NCBI GenBank assembly: GCA_002162875.1
Contig: MABA01000004.1
Coordinates: 434,001-498,000, forward strand
From: Rhodobacterales bacterium 52_120_T64
Lineage (GTDB): Bacteria > Pseudomonadota > Alphaproteobacteria > Rhodobacterales > Rhodobacteraceae
DNA: 64,000 nucleotides
Direction: 5' to 3'
Made by a program: the position numbers and the translations under genes. The notes beneath the pieces were generated by a model. It had not been told where the DNA came from and did no database searches. It was given only the letters and a program-made list of their open reading frames with translations. This document shows, piece after piece, positions 1-8,781 of this stretch. How positions within the stretch are numbered: position 1 is the stretch's first letter; the number at the start of each line of letters is the position of its first letter.

Positions 1-405
1 GAAATTCGCGGAACTGTTCGCACTTTGACGCCCGAAACGCGTGACATGGCCGAGGCCGCGCTTACTCGCATCGTTGAAAACACAGCCGCTGCATACGGTG
101 CGTCTGCGACAATCGAATACGAACGCGGTTATCCTGTTACGAAGAACCACGCAGATCAAACGGCGTTTGCAGCATCTATCGCCCGCGAGGTAGCCGGTGA
201 CTCGATGGTTAATGATGATGTAGATCCGGTTATGGGCGGTGAAGATTTTTCCTATATGCTTGAATCTCGCCCTGGTGCATTCGTATTCGTTGGCAACGGC
301 GACACTGCAACGCTACACCATCCAGATTACGATTTTAACGATGACCTGATCCCTGTGGGTTGCTCCTATTGGGCCAAACTGGTCGAAACGGCGATGCCAG
401 CCTGA
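1..405 (+). CDS. M20-family metallopeptidase/amidohydrolase, C-terminal part
   Basis: This is the 3' part of a gene that begins before the window. The frame is open from base 1, so the TTG at 25 is internal and not the start. The visible 134 residues match the end of M20 amidohydrolases of the hippurate hydrolase/N-acyl-amino-acid hydrolase type. They include the conserved MGGEDFSYML segment, whose Glu normally bridges or approaches the metals, and the family's terminal His-His-Pro stretch (LHHPDYDFND). The family hydrolyses amide bonds of N-acyl or N-carbamoyl amino acids in the cytoplasm. The stop codon overlaps the ATG of the following amidase (ATGA), so the two are probably co-translated. 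The substrate cannot be told from sequence. Confidence 0.85.
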   Translation, partial: EIRGTVRTLTPETRDMAEAALTRIVENTAAAYGASATIEYERGYPVTKNHADQTAFAASIAREVAGDSMVNDDVDPVMGGEDFSYMLESRPGAFVFVGNGDTATLHHPDYDFNDDLIPVGCSYWAKLVETAMPA

Positions 406-1826
406 TGGCGGAACGCCCTGCATTCACCGGCCCCGATCTCTGCGCATTAGAGGCGCACGAGGTCGTTGGCTTGTTAAAGCGGGGCGAAGTTTCCCCATCC
501 GAACTTCTAGACGCCAGTCTGAAGCGTTGCGCGGAGGTGGAGCCAGACGTTAACGCCATGCCAATATTGTGCGAAGAACGTGCAAGGCAAGCAACACAAT
601 CTATTCCCAATCAAAGCCTTTTGTCGGGCCTTCCGATTGCTATCAAAGACCTGATGGCAGTCGGAGGGGTCAGAACCACTTATGGAACCAAAGGCTTGGC
701 CGACAACATCCCAACAACTAGTGAACCGTTGGTCGCGACTTTGGAAAGCAACGGCGCGGTTGTTGTCGGAAAGACCAACACGCCCGAGTTGGGTGCTGGA
801 GGCAATACCTTTAACGAGGTCTTCGGATCAACAGCCAATCCGTGGAACACCGCCCGCAACGCTGGTGGTTCGTCTGGTGGGGCGGCTGCATCACTCGCCA
901 CAGGGGAGGTATGGTTATCGCATGGATCGGATTATGGCGGGTCATTGCGGACACCAGCAGCATATTGCGGCGTCGTTGGTCTACGCCCAAGTCCCGGACG
1001 TGTGGGCGGAGGCGGTGTCTTAACCGCTTGGAATACGGAAGGTGTTCAAGGACCAATGGCGCGATCCGTTACGGACTGCGCGCTGTTTCTGGATGCGATG
1101 GTTGGTTTCGATCAGAGCAGTCCAATTTCCATCGAAAAACCGGTAGAACCTTTTCTTCGTGCGGCCGGCAGCCCACAGAAAAATCTGCGTATAGCTTATT
1201 CTCCTGATCTTGGTGGCCATGGTTTGGTTTCTGCCGAAGTTTCCAAGGTTTTGGAGGATGCGCTTGGTATAGTTGAAAAAAACGATGTTACGATCGCAGA
1301 GGTCCCACTTCAAACTTCAACGCTGAACGCGACCTTTCGAACCTTGCGAGGCCTCGGTTTTCTCGCGCAATACAGCCGTATGCCTGATGCTATTCGCCAA
1401 CATCTAAAACCTACAATCATCGAAAATGTAGCTTTTGGCCAATCCCTGACGGTTGGTGCTATTGCTGATGCGCAAGTTAACAGAAGTATATTATTGAGTA
1501 ATCTCAATGGCATACTAAGAAAATTTGATGTGATTGCATGTCCGGTGGTAGGTCTTTCCGCTGGCCCACTTTCTGAAGAATGTCCGACCGAGATAGATGG
1601 GCAACCTCTTGGTGATTACCTCGACTGGCTGCGTTTTTCCAATCTATCCACCGTAACCGGTTTGCCATCCATATCGCTACCTGTCGGATTTATGCCAGAT
1701 GGTATGCCCATGGGCATACAGCTTATCGGCCCCAACAGAGGCGAAGGTAAACTACTGGCTGTCGCTCGCACAATCGAGCAAATGCTGGATTTGAAAAATA
1801 CCCCAATCGATCCGGTAACATCTTGA
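405..1826 (+). CDS. Amidase (amidase-signature family)
   Basis: A 473-residue amidase-signature hydrolase. The Lys-cisSer-Ser triad is recognisable: Lys81 in GLPIAIKDL, Ser156 in the GGSSGG motif and the nucleophile Ser180 in SDYGGSLRTP. The length is normal for the family. The ATG at 405 was chosen over the upstream in-frame TTG at 360 because it overlaps the preceding stop (ATGA) and fits family N-termini. It is sandwiched between an M20 amidohydrolase and a sulfatase-family enzyme with overlapping ends on both sides, so it probably acts in the same catabolic route on an amide. It lacks the partner genes of GatCAB, so an aminoacyl-tRNA role is unlikely. The substrate is unknown. Confidence 0.88.
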   Translation: MAERPAFTGPDLCALEAHEVVGLLKRGEVSPSELLDASLKRCAEVEPDVNAMPILCEERARQATQSIPNQSLLSGLPIAIKDLMAVGGVRTTYGTKGLADNIPTTSEPLVATLESNGAVVVGKTNTPELGAGGNTFNEVFGSTANPWNTARNAGGSSGGAAASLATGEVWLSHGSDYGGSLRTPAAYCGVVGLRPSPGRVGGGGVLTAWNTEGVQGPMARSVTDCALFLDAMVGFDQSSPISIEKPVEPFLRAAGSPQKNLRIAYSPDLGGHGLVSAEVSKVLEDALGIVEKNDVTIAEVPLQTSTLNATFRTLRGLGFLAQYSRMPDAIRQHLKPTIIENVAFGQSLTVGAIADAQVNRSILLSNLNGILRKFDVIACPVVGLSAGPLSEECPTEIDGQPLGDYLDWLRFSNLSTVTGLPSISLPVGFMPDGMPMGIQLIGPNRGEGKLLAVARTIEQMLDLKNTPIDPVTS

Positions 1827-3484
1827 CCCGTAAAGCTAAAAATATCCTGTTCATCATGTATGACCAACTTCGCCATGACTATCTAAGTTGTGCGGGTCAC
1901 AAGACCCTGCACACACCAAACATGGACCGCTTGGCTGCAATGGGCGTGCGATTTGCAAATACGTATGTGCAGTCACCTGTGTGTGGCGCTTCGCGTATGT
2001 CGTTCTATACTGGGCGATATGTTTCCAGTCATGGAGCGGCGTGGAACAACTTTCCGTTGAAAGTCGGCGAGCAAACCTTGGGCGACCACCTTCGTAAACT
2101 TGGCGTGAATAGTTGGTTGATCGGCAAAACGCATATGAAGGCGGACGCCGAAGGGATGGATCGCCTTGGTATCAGCCGCGACAGTGTGATTGGTGCACGG
2201 GTTTCCGAGTGCGGGTTTGATATATTCGAGCGGGATGATGGCTTGTGGTCCGATGGACCTTCAGGATTTTATGACGAAAAAAGATCGCCTTACAACGAAT
2301 ACTTAAGGTCAAAAGGATATGAAGGGGATAATCCATGGCGCGATTATGCAAATGCGGCTGATGACGGTGGTCAGATGGCCTCTGGCTGGTTCATGCGGCA
2401 TGCCTCCAAGCCAGCTAATATCGCCGAAGAAGATAGTGAAACACCCTATTTAACATCGCGGATCATTGATTTTATCGACGAACATAAAGATGGCCCTCCT
2501 TGGTTGTGCCATGCATCATTTATCAAGCCACACTGGCCCTATATCGTGCCGGCCCCTTACCATGACATGTACGGGCACAACCAAATTCAACCAGTAAATC
2601 GCGATGCATCCGAACGCGTAGACCCTCATCCGGTTTATTCCCAGTTCCAAAACAACGTCATCGGGCAAGCCTTTTCAAAAGATGAAGTACGACAGACGGT
2701 TATCCCCGCCTATATGGGCCTAATCAAACAATGTGATGATCAATTGGGGCGCTTGTTGGACCATCTGGAAGAATCTGGCCGGATGGAAGACACGATGATT
2801 GTTCTGACCTCCGATCACGGTGACTACATGGGGGATCACTGGCTGGGTGAAAAGGATTTGTTTCACGAACCTTCAGTCAAAGTTCCGCTAATTATTTATG
2901 ATCCGGAGGCCGATACGACCCGTGGAACCGTGGTTAAAGACTTGGTCGAGTCCGTTGACCTTGTCCCAACGTTTGTTGAAGCAATGGGTGGGGAGGTGCC
3001 GTCAAATATCCTTGAGGGGCGCTCTCTGTTGCCATTTCTGCAAGGTAAATCCACAGCTGATTGGCGCGAGTTTGCAATAAGCGAGTACGATTATTCGGCC
3101 ACGCCAATGTGCGCCAACCTTGGTTTGATGCCAAAAGACGCGCGCCTATTTATGGTAGCAACGGATCGCTACACTTTCATGCACGCCGAGGGCGGATTTC
3201 GCCCGATGCTGTTCGATCGTAAAGTTGACCCGGGCGAACTAAATGACTTGGGCCAAAGCGAGGCTTATAGAGCTGTGATCGCTGAAATGTATGACCATCT
3301 CGGACAATGGAGTCGGCGCATGTCACAACGCACGACGATCTCGGATGCCGAGATTGAAGCCAAGCGTAGCGAACCCGAGAATGTCGGAATATTCATTGGT
3401 GCGTTTGATGAATCTGAATTCGAGACAAAGTTTACCGAAAAACTAACCGGAACGTCGAAGCCCCGTCCTAAAAATGGAACTTAG
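1823..3484 (+). CDS. Sulfatase-family hydrolase (arylsulfatase / phosphonate monoester hydrolase type)
   Basis: A 553-residue alkaline-phosphatase-superfamily enzyme. The formylglycine signature is Cys54-x-Ala-x-Arg58 (VCGASRMSFYTGRY). The N-terminal metal site is at Asp14, and the second metal site is in the TSDHGDYMGDHW segment. Enzymes of this type hydrolyse sulfate esters or phosphonate/phosphate diesters after the Cys is oxidised to formylglycine. There is no signal peptide, so it is probably cytoplasmic. The start is a TTG overlapping the amidase stop (TTGA); the next Met is residue 12 and would remove the first metal ligand. The C-terminal part (residues 500-520) recalls phosphonate monoester hydrolases, but the substrate is not resolved. 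Its 3' end overlaps the convergent outer-membrane protein gene by 17 bases. Confidence 0.85.
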   Translation: MTRKAKNILFIMYDQLRHDYLSCAGHKTLHTPNMDRLAAMGVRFANTYVQSPVCGASRMSFYTGRYVSSHGAAWNNFPLKVGEQTLGDHLRKLGVNSWLIGKTHMKADAEGMDRLGISRDSVIGARVSECGFDIFERDDGLWSDGPSGFYDEKRSPYNEYLRSKGYEGDNPWRDYANAADDGGQMASGWFMRHASKPANIAEEDSETPYLTSRIIDFIDEHKDGPPWLCHASFIKPHWPYIVPAPYHDMYGHNQIQPVNRDASERVDPHPVYSQFQNNVIGQAFSKDEVRQTVIPAYMGLIKQCDDQLGRLLDHLEESGRMEDTMIVLTSDHGDYMGDHWLGEKDLFHEPSVKVPLIIYDPEADTTRGTVVKDLVESVDLVPTFVEAMGGEVPSNILEGRSLLPFLQGKSTADWREFAISEYDYSATPMCANLGLMPKDARLFMVATDRYTFMHAEGGFRPMLFDRKVDPGELNDLGQSEAYRAVIAEMYDHLGQWSRRMSQRTTISDAEIEAKRSEPENVGIFIGAFDESEFETKFTEKLTGTSKPRPKNGT

Positions 3485-4655
3485 ACGTAAGGCCGTATTG
3501 TTCGTATCCATCCATTGCTTCGAACTGTGCGCCGGTCTCGGCTGATAACCACATTGCCGATGCCCCGAATTCAAGCCTGTCAGAATAAGAATAGCTAGCA
3601 GATAGTGCTGTCACGTTCACATTATTGTTTAGTGTTCCCAGTATATTGGCAGACACACTTAATTTTCCATCCATCAACTCTTCACTTACTCCGACAATAT
3701 AGTTCGCCGCGTTCTGTGTGGATAAGTATCCATCAAACTCAAAGTAGTCCTCGGACTGTTCCAGCCAGTGTTGGCCGCTCACCGCCGCAGTTACCTGCAT
3801 CGTGTTTGACGCCGCATACTCGACCCCCAGCGCCGCATCGATGCGATTGTGGTACGATAAAGCGGTGGCTGTGGATCGCTGCAATCCAAATTTGCTAGCC
3901 ACATCAACTTCAAACAGCATATCTCCAAAACTGCGATTTGTGCTGAATCCAGCCAGAACGTAGGGCGTCGCATGGCTGGTATCACTATGAATGTCGACAA
4001 CACCGGATTGAGGTACCAACCGTGCCGCATAAAGATTGACTGAACCACTTTCGATGGGCAGGCTGGCCTTGATCCCAACTTCGATATCCGTTGAATCTGT
4101 GGCTGGAATTGCATGCGAAACCCCTGGAACAATCCCGAGGAAGGAAGACACCGTAACCGAACTTGCGAAGTAATCGAGCCCAATAAACCACTGTCCCGGC
4201 AACTCGTCACTAGAGAGGTTCACGTCACCGAATGATAGGAGCGCATTAACCACATCCAATACCGGCGCGCCTTCTATTTCCCCCCAACCAATTCGATATT
4301 TGCCCAGCTTCCAGCTGAAATTTCCGGTAGAATTTTGCAGATGGATGCGCGATAAATCAAACTCGATGTCGTAATCAATTATCGTCGCATTGGCTGCCCA
4401 TTCCAGAAACCCCAGCGTTCCCAATGAGTGCTCGTTTGCCAAACTAATTTGCGCTGCGCTGCTTTGATTTAACGCACCTATACCGGAATAAGACAAGCTA
4501 ACGGTTGCAGATACCTCCATTCCTGTTTCAGGGAGCGTATCAAAAGTAATCTCGCTATTCTCATCGAAACCAAAGCTGTCGAAATCGAGATCCAGTTCTT
4601 GTGAGAAAGCCGGTGTAGCGATGATCAGGACAGCAAGGGGGATGAATAAACGCAT
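3468..4655 (-). CDS. Putative outer-membrane beta-barrel protein
   Basis: A 395-residue protein with a signal peptide (MRLFIPLAVLIIATPAFSQ, cleavage near residue 19). A long series of alternating hydrophobic/polar strands follows, ending in a terminal Phe (LTSKFHF), the usual signal for assembly by the Bam machinery. The N-terminus of the mature protein is acidic. I do not recognise a named family with certainty; it resembles uncharacterised barrel proteins found beside RND lipid exporters. It is the last gene of a three-gene leftward operon, 11 bases after the LolA-like gene, with a GGGGA ribosome site 8 bases before ATG. The context suggests the outer-membrane component of an export route. 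Confidence 0.7.
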   Translation of the reverse strand: MRLFIPLAVLIIATPAFSQELDLDFDSFGFDENSEITFDTLPETGMEVSATVSLSYSGIGALNQSSAAQISLANEHSLGTLGFLEWAANATIIDYDIEFDLSRIHLQNSTGNFSWKLGKYRIGWGEIEGAPVLDVVNALLSFGDVNLSSDELPGQWFIGLDYFASSVTVSSFLGIVPGVSHAIPATDSTDIEVGIKASLPIESGSVNLYAARLVPQSGVVDIHSDTSHATPYVLAGFSTNRSFGDMLFEVDVASKFGLQRSTATALSYHNRIDAALGVEYAASNTMQVTAAVSGQHWLEQSEDYFEFDGYLSTQNAANYIVGVSEELMDGKLSVSANILGTLNNNVNVTALSASYSYSDRLEFGASAMWLSAETGAQFEAMDGYEQYGLTSKFHF

Positions 4656-4666
4656 ACAGTGGTCCC

Positions 4667-5557
4667 CTAGTTCGCTTGCGATCGCAGCGCGTCGAGGTGG
4701 CGCTCGCGAAAGGCCGTATCGGTTAGCGAACGTTGCGTTAGCAGGGCAGGGTCTATGTTAACGCCGAAATACAACGCCTCCATATTCATGTTCGACAAAC
4801 GATTAGTTACGAGGTTCATAATCGTTATGCTCCGTGCCAGCCAAATTCCGTTCACCCGCTCTACATTATCCGCGATAACGCGTCGAATTTCCTTTCCACG
4901 GTTGTCATACATTTCGGCTTTGACGGTGATATAGCGGTTCGCGTCGATCCACAGCACAGTGCGGGCATAGCGGCTTTGACGGGCGCGAGCAGGCGTTGGA
5001 ATTTGCTCGATCACATAAGTTTTCCGCCCTTTGAAGGTGATCGTTTCCAGCAATGTGTAGGTATAGTCATCTAGCTTTCCGGTTTCCTGATCCTCGGTCG
5101 TGAACTCGGAGCCAAATAGGCTGACCGGTTCGCTGCTGGAGGAATTTGAAGAAACAATCCGTTTAACTTTGCCCAACGCCGATAGATATAACCATATTTC
5201 GTTCGGTTTGTTGCTGTCGTAGGTATAGCTTAGCATTCCGATACCACGTTCTGATGTGGGCTCCAGAATGAAGGCAATACCTTGAGAATCTTTCCCGCCA
5301 GTTCCGGTATTAATCGACGCACTTTCGAGCCTTTTAACCGTTGCGCGTGCCGTACATCGAACTTTACCCCCGCTTATTCCATACTTACAGGTAGCGATTT
5401 TCATAATCGAAAACACTGAATTACTCTGGCTAAGAGCATTTGCATCTACCCGCTCCATAATCGAGCGCGCAGTTTGCGCGATCCCCGCTGCGGGAATCAG
5501 AATACTTGCCATAGCCAACAGACTTGCGAAAAGAAAACCACTTTTCAATTGTAACAT
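4667..5557 (-). CDS. LolA-like outer-membrane lipoprotein-sorting family protein
   Basis: A 296-residue secreted protein. The signal peptide covers about residues 1-27 (hydrophobic, ending AGIAQ). The mature part matches the LolA-like family often annotated as outer membrane lipoprotein-sorting protein: a half-barrel that binds acyl chains, with typical segments such as the IWLYLSALGKVKRI strand and a later VLWIDANRYITVKAEMYD strand. This family is distinct from true LolA and is commonly encoded beside MMPL/RND permeases, where it may carry lipid across the periplasm. Its ATG overlaps the stop of the upstream permease (TGATG), so the two are translationally coupled. The cargo is unknown. Confidence 0.8.
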   Translation of the reverse strand: MLQLKSGFLFASLLAMASILIPAAGIAQTARSIMERVDANALSQSNSVFSIMKIATCKYGISGGKVRCTARATVKRLESASINTGTGGKDSQGIAFILEPTSERGIGMLSYTYDSNKPNEIWLYLSALGKVKRIVSSNSSSSEPVSLFGSEFTTEDQETGKLDDYTYTLLETITFKGRKTYVIEQIPTPARARQSRYARTVLWIDANRYITVKAEMYDNRGKEIRRVIADNVERVNGIWLARSITIMNLVTNRLSNMNMEALYFGVNIDPALLTQRSLTDTAFRERHLDALRSQAN

Positions 5558-8202
5558 CAGGTTGTCTCCAATTGGTCGTCTTTGAATTTAACTCCAAAAG
5601 ATGGTTTGAACACGTAGATCAAGGCCGGCAGGAACAGCAAATCACACAAGAGTGCCACAAATATGGCCAGTGAGCCAAAGATCCCAACTTTTGCCAAGCC
5701 TAGATAATCACTAAAGCTAAGCATGAAGAACGCCATTCCCAAGACCATAGACGTGAATGTTACCGCTTGCCCGACTTCACGAACGGTTTGCACCAGCGCG
5801 GCTGCAGGCTTTATTTTGTTTGCCAAGGCCATCCGATAGTGCGTCACGAAGTGAATTGTATCGTCAACGGCAATTCCGATGATAAGCGGCGCAATCATCA
5901 ACGTGTCGGTGTCAAGCGGAATGCCAAGCAAGCCCATCAAACCGAACGCCAGAATTGCTGGCAGCATGTTGGGGATAATGGCTAGTAGCCCCCCGGTCAG
6001 CGATCCCAGCGACAGGGTCAGGATGATGGAAATGATCACAATTGCCAAACTAAGGGACCGAAACTGGCTTTTGGAGATCACATCGCTCATCCGCATCATC
6101 ATGGCGAAGGAACCGGTGACGCTGGTCTCCATTTCAGGGTAGGATGCACGAACAGCACCGAGTGTATCATCAATTTCCCTTTGAATGTCGTCAAAGAAAA
6201 TAGCGTATTCGTGGCTACCTGCATTTTTTAGCTGTATCGTAATATGGCTACGCGAATAGTCGTCGGACACCAACGAGCGACGATCCTTCGGATTGGAACT
6301 ATTGAACAGGTACAATAATTGTGAGACCGCGAGCGGGGCTTCCGGAATGACATAAGCCGCCGGATCGTTGCCGTTCATGATCTTGTTGGTGTCTTTCACC
6401 AGATCAGCCAGCGAATGCGTACGCACAACGTATTTCCCGTACTCGCTTTCCAATATGTCCTGAAGGTCTGATATCACCGTTAGCACTGCAGGGTCGCTCA
6501 TGGCGTCAGATGCTTGAAAGTCCATCATAACCTCCATTGATCCGGTGCCTGCCATATGTTCATCGACAATCTCGTAGGCAACCCTTACCGGATTACCCTC
6601 CTTGAACAATTCCGCCAAATTTGAGTCGATCTTCACCTGCGTTGCACCATACCCGCAGACAACAAAGATTGTCGTAAACACTACGATGATCGGATAACGC
6701 CAACGGAACGAAAAATCCGGCACCTTGTCCAGTAAGGGTTGCAACCAAGCGGCACTTAGCAGCCAGCTTAATCCGGTTTTATTCGAAACCCAGCGGATCA
6801 TAGCGAAGGGAAGACGGATGTAAGACATTACCCGCTGCAATGATGCATTCGCGGGTTTTGTTTTCACCGGATGCGGGTGCCAGAATTCCAGCAACGCGGG
6901 TAGCACGCCAACCGTAAACACAAATGCTAAAACGACGCCGATGGCCGAGGTAATACCGAACGTCACAAACTGCCCAACGCCACCAAACGCAATCGCCAAC
7001 ATACCCGCCATCGTTGTGATGGTTGTCAGCAGAATAGGCACACCAGTCTTTTCGAACGATTTTTCGATGGCGTCTTCGTGGTTCATACCTTCGCGTTTGA
7101 ACAACAAATACTCGCTCATCACATGCACACAGTCAGCGATCCCCACCGCCAGCACCAGCATCACTGATAGCGAAATCAAGCTGGAAGAAGGAATTCCCAG
7201 CCACGCCATACCACCGAATAACCAGACGCACGAACTTACTACGGCCGTAACAGGCCACATCACGGCGGAACCTGTTTGGAACAGCGTATAAAGTAGCAAA
7301 ATGATGATAAACACCGCGACCGTGGCCAAATATCCCGACTGGACCATCGAAGCCATCGCTATGTCCATCATTCCGGCAGTACCTATTGGGTAAAATTCGA
7401 ACGCGGCGGCGTATTCCGCTTGACCATAGATCGCTTTCAGCCCGTTCATGAAGCCGGTGTAAACGGAAGGCGAGGTGTCTTCGAATTCAACTTCAACGGC
7501 AACTGCCCTATCATCCACATCAATTACAAAGGAATCGAGGGCCAGATCCAGTTTGTCCAGGGCAAAATCCGATTCAATTACATCGTCGTCGCTTTGTATC
7601 GGTATTGCCCCAAAGTCCGTAGTCAAAACCAACGCCCCATACTCGTTGTTTTTTGAAAACATTAATAAAGACAACGCCGGTTGGTCGTGGGCGATCCTTC
7701 GCACTTTGTCAGCTTGTTCGGGCGTTATCTCGACTCCCTCAGGGATCAGTTCCAGGCTTTCGAGTGTATCTTCGGTGCTAAGTTGATAACGTGTGTTGGA
7801 TAAGCTTTGTACGCGCAGCACATGGTCCAGATTGGCCATAACCTCGGCATCTATCCCAAGTGCTACGGGGTCTAGATCGTACCAATTCTCCAGATCGTCG
7901 CTCAGGCCTTGGATGGCCTTGAGCGATTGTTGGGAAAACACATCGCCATCCTTGGCGTGGTACACCAAAAACAACCCGTCATCGCTGCCGAATTGGCGCC
8001 GGAAATCGTCGAGTGCTTGGACCGCGGGGTCATCGTCAGACAACCATGAATCGATGCTGGTATCCAACTCGAACTTTGTTACCCCAACACCCATGAAAAT
8101 GGTGCCGATCAGAGATATAATTACAATAATATACCTATAGGGGCGGAGCACGCCCGGTATGGCTGCAAAATACGCAGACAGTGAATTGAAGAATGCATTC
8201 AT
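5557..8202 (-). CDS. RND-superfamily permease (MMPL/HpnN-like exporter)
   Basis: An 881-residue inner-membrane permease with the duplicated RND layout: one TM helix, a large periplasmic domain (about residues 45-270), five helices, then the same again (TM near 495, periplasmic 520-700, helices to the end). The helix pairs contain the Gly-rich, Asp-containing segments typical of MMPL/sterol-sensing transporters (VGIADCVHV and IGIAVDDTIHF). Such proteins export lipids or other hydrophobic molecules using the proton gradient. The ATG at 8202 was chosen over the TTG at 8208 because AGGGAG lies 8 bases upstream of it. It heads an operon with a LolA-like protein and an outer-membrane barrel; no membrane-fusion protein is present, which argues against an ordinary drug efflux pump. 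Confidence 0.87.
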   Translation of the reverse strand: MNAFFNSLSAYFAAIPGVLRPYRYIIVIISLIGTIFMGVGVTKFELDTSIDSWLSDDDPAVQALDDFRRQFGSDDGLFLVYHAKDGDVFSQQSLKAIQGLSDDLENWYDLDPVALGIDAEVMANLDHVLRVQSLSNTRYQLSTEDTLESLELIPEGVEITPEQADKVRRIAHDQPALSLLMFSKNNEYGALVLTTDFGAIPIQSDDDVIESDFALDKLDLALDSFVIDVDDRAVAVEVEFEDTSPSVYTGFMNGLKAIYGQAEYAAAFEFYPIGTAGMMDIAMASMVQSGYLATVAVFIIILLLYTLFQTGSAVMWPVTAVVSSCVWLFGGMAWLGIPSSSLISLSVMLVLAVGIADCVHVMSEYLLFKREGMNHEDAIEKSFEKTGVPILLTTITTMAGMLAIAFGGVGQFVTFGITSAIGVVLAFVFTVGVLPALLEFWHPHPVKTKPANASLQRVMSYIRLPFAMIRWVSNKTGLSWLLSAAWLQPLLDKVPDFSFRWRYPIIVVFTTIFVVCGYGATQVKIDSNLAELFKEGNPVRVAYEIVDEHMAGTGSMEVMMDFQASDAMSDPAVLTVISDLQDILESEYGKYVVRTHSLADLVKDTNKIMNGNDPAAYVIPEAPLAVSQLLYLFNSSNPKDRRSLVSDDYSRSHITIQLKNAGSHEYAIFFDDIQREIDDTLGAVRASYPEMETSVTGSFAMMMRMSDVISKSQFRSLSLAIVIISIILTLSLGSLTGGLLAIIPNMLPAILAFGLMGLLGIPLDTDTLMIAPLIIGIAVDDTIHFVTHYRMALANKIKPAAALVQTVREVGQAVTFTSMVLGMAFFMLSFSDYLGLAKVGIFGSLAIFVALLCDLLFLPALIYVFKPSFGVKFKDDQLETT

Positions 8203-8410
8203 TCCCAAGTCTCCCTACATGTTGAATAGAACTAACCATGGAAAAAACAGGTTCGCAAGGGCTGACCGCACCTTGCAGGGCAGCTATAGGTTGCCTATTT
8301 GAAAATACACCAATATTCGCACCCATTCACCTTGCAAACTCGCCATGGTCGTTTTAGGGTCCGCGCAGATTTTTCACGGCTTTTCGGGCCGACAAACGAG
8401 GGGATAACAG
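8203..8410. promoter_or_regulatory. Divergent intergenic region between the RND operon and yajC
   Basis: These 208 bases separate the leftward exporter operon from the rightward yajC-secDF genes, so promoters for both should lie here. The only clear elements are the AGGGAG ribosome site for the permease (8211-8216 on the minus strand) and a GAGGGG purine run just before the yajC ATG. No operator or convincing promoter hexamers were assigned. Confidence 0.4.
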
Positions 8411-8731
8411 ATGTTCGCATCACCAGCATACGCTCAAGCCGCAGGGGGCAGCCTTACGTCAAGCCTTGGCGGTTTCGTTCCAATCATCCTGATTTTCGGC
8501 ATTATGTATTTTCTGATGATCCGTCCTCAGCAGAAGAAGATGAAAGATCACCGCAATATGGTGGCAGCGCTACGCAAGGGTGACCAGATCGTCACGCAGG
8601 GCGGCATCATCGGCAAAGTGACTAAAGTCAAAGAAGACGGCGAAGTTGAAGTCGAGATCGCGAAAGAAGTTAAAGTTCGCATTCTCCAGAATACCATCAC
8701 GCAAGTGATCAACAAAACCGAGCCTTCCTAA
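8411..8731 (+). CDS. yajC: Preprotein translocase subunit YajC
   Basis: A 106-residue single-pass membrane protein, normal length for YajC. A short N-terminal segment precedes one TM helix (about residues 21-40, ending in FLMIRPQQKK, the family signature), and a small cytoplasmic domain follows (GDQIVTQGGIIGKV). YajC associates with SecDF and the SecYEG translocon at the inner membrane. It is followed by an intrinsic terminator and then secD, the classic order. Confidence 0.96.
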   Translation: MFASPAYAQAAGGSLTSSLGGFVPIILIFGIMYFLMIRPQQKKMKDHRNMVAALRKGDQIVTQGGIIGKVTKVKEDGEVEVEIAKEVKVRILQNTITQVINKTEPS

Positions 8732-8738
8732 CCTTTTT

Positions 8739-8765
8739 AAGGCCACTCTACCGGTGGCCTTTTTT
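8739..8765 (+). terminator. Intrinsic terminator between yajC and secD
   Basis: A perfect 8-bp stem AAGGCCAC/GTGGCCTT with a 7-base loop runs into a T tract at 8760-8765. It lies between yajC and secD, which start only 50 bases apart, so it probably reduces rather than abolishes read-through. Confidence 0.85.
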
Positions 8766-8781
8766 ACGGGATATTACCAAC

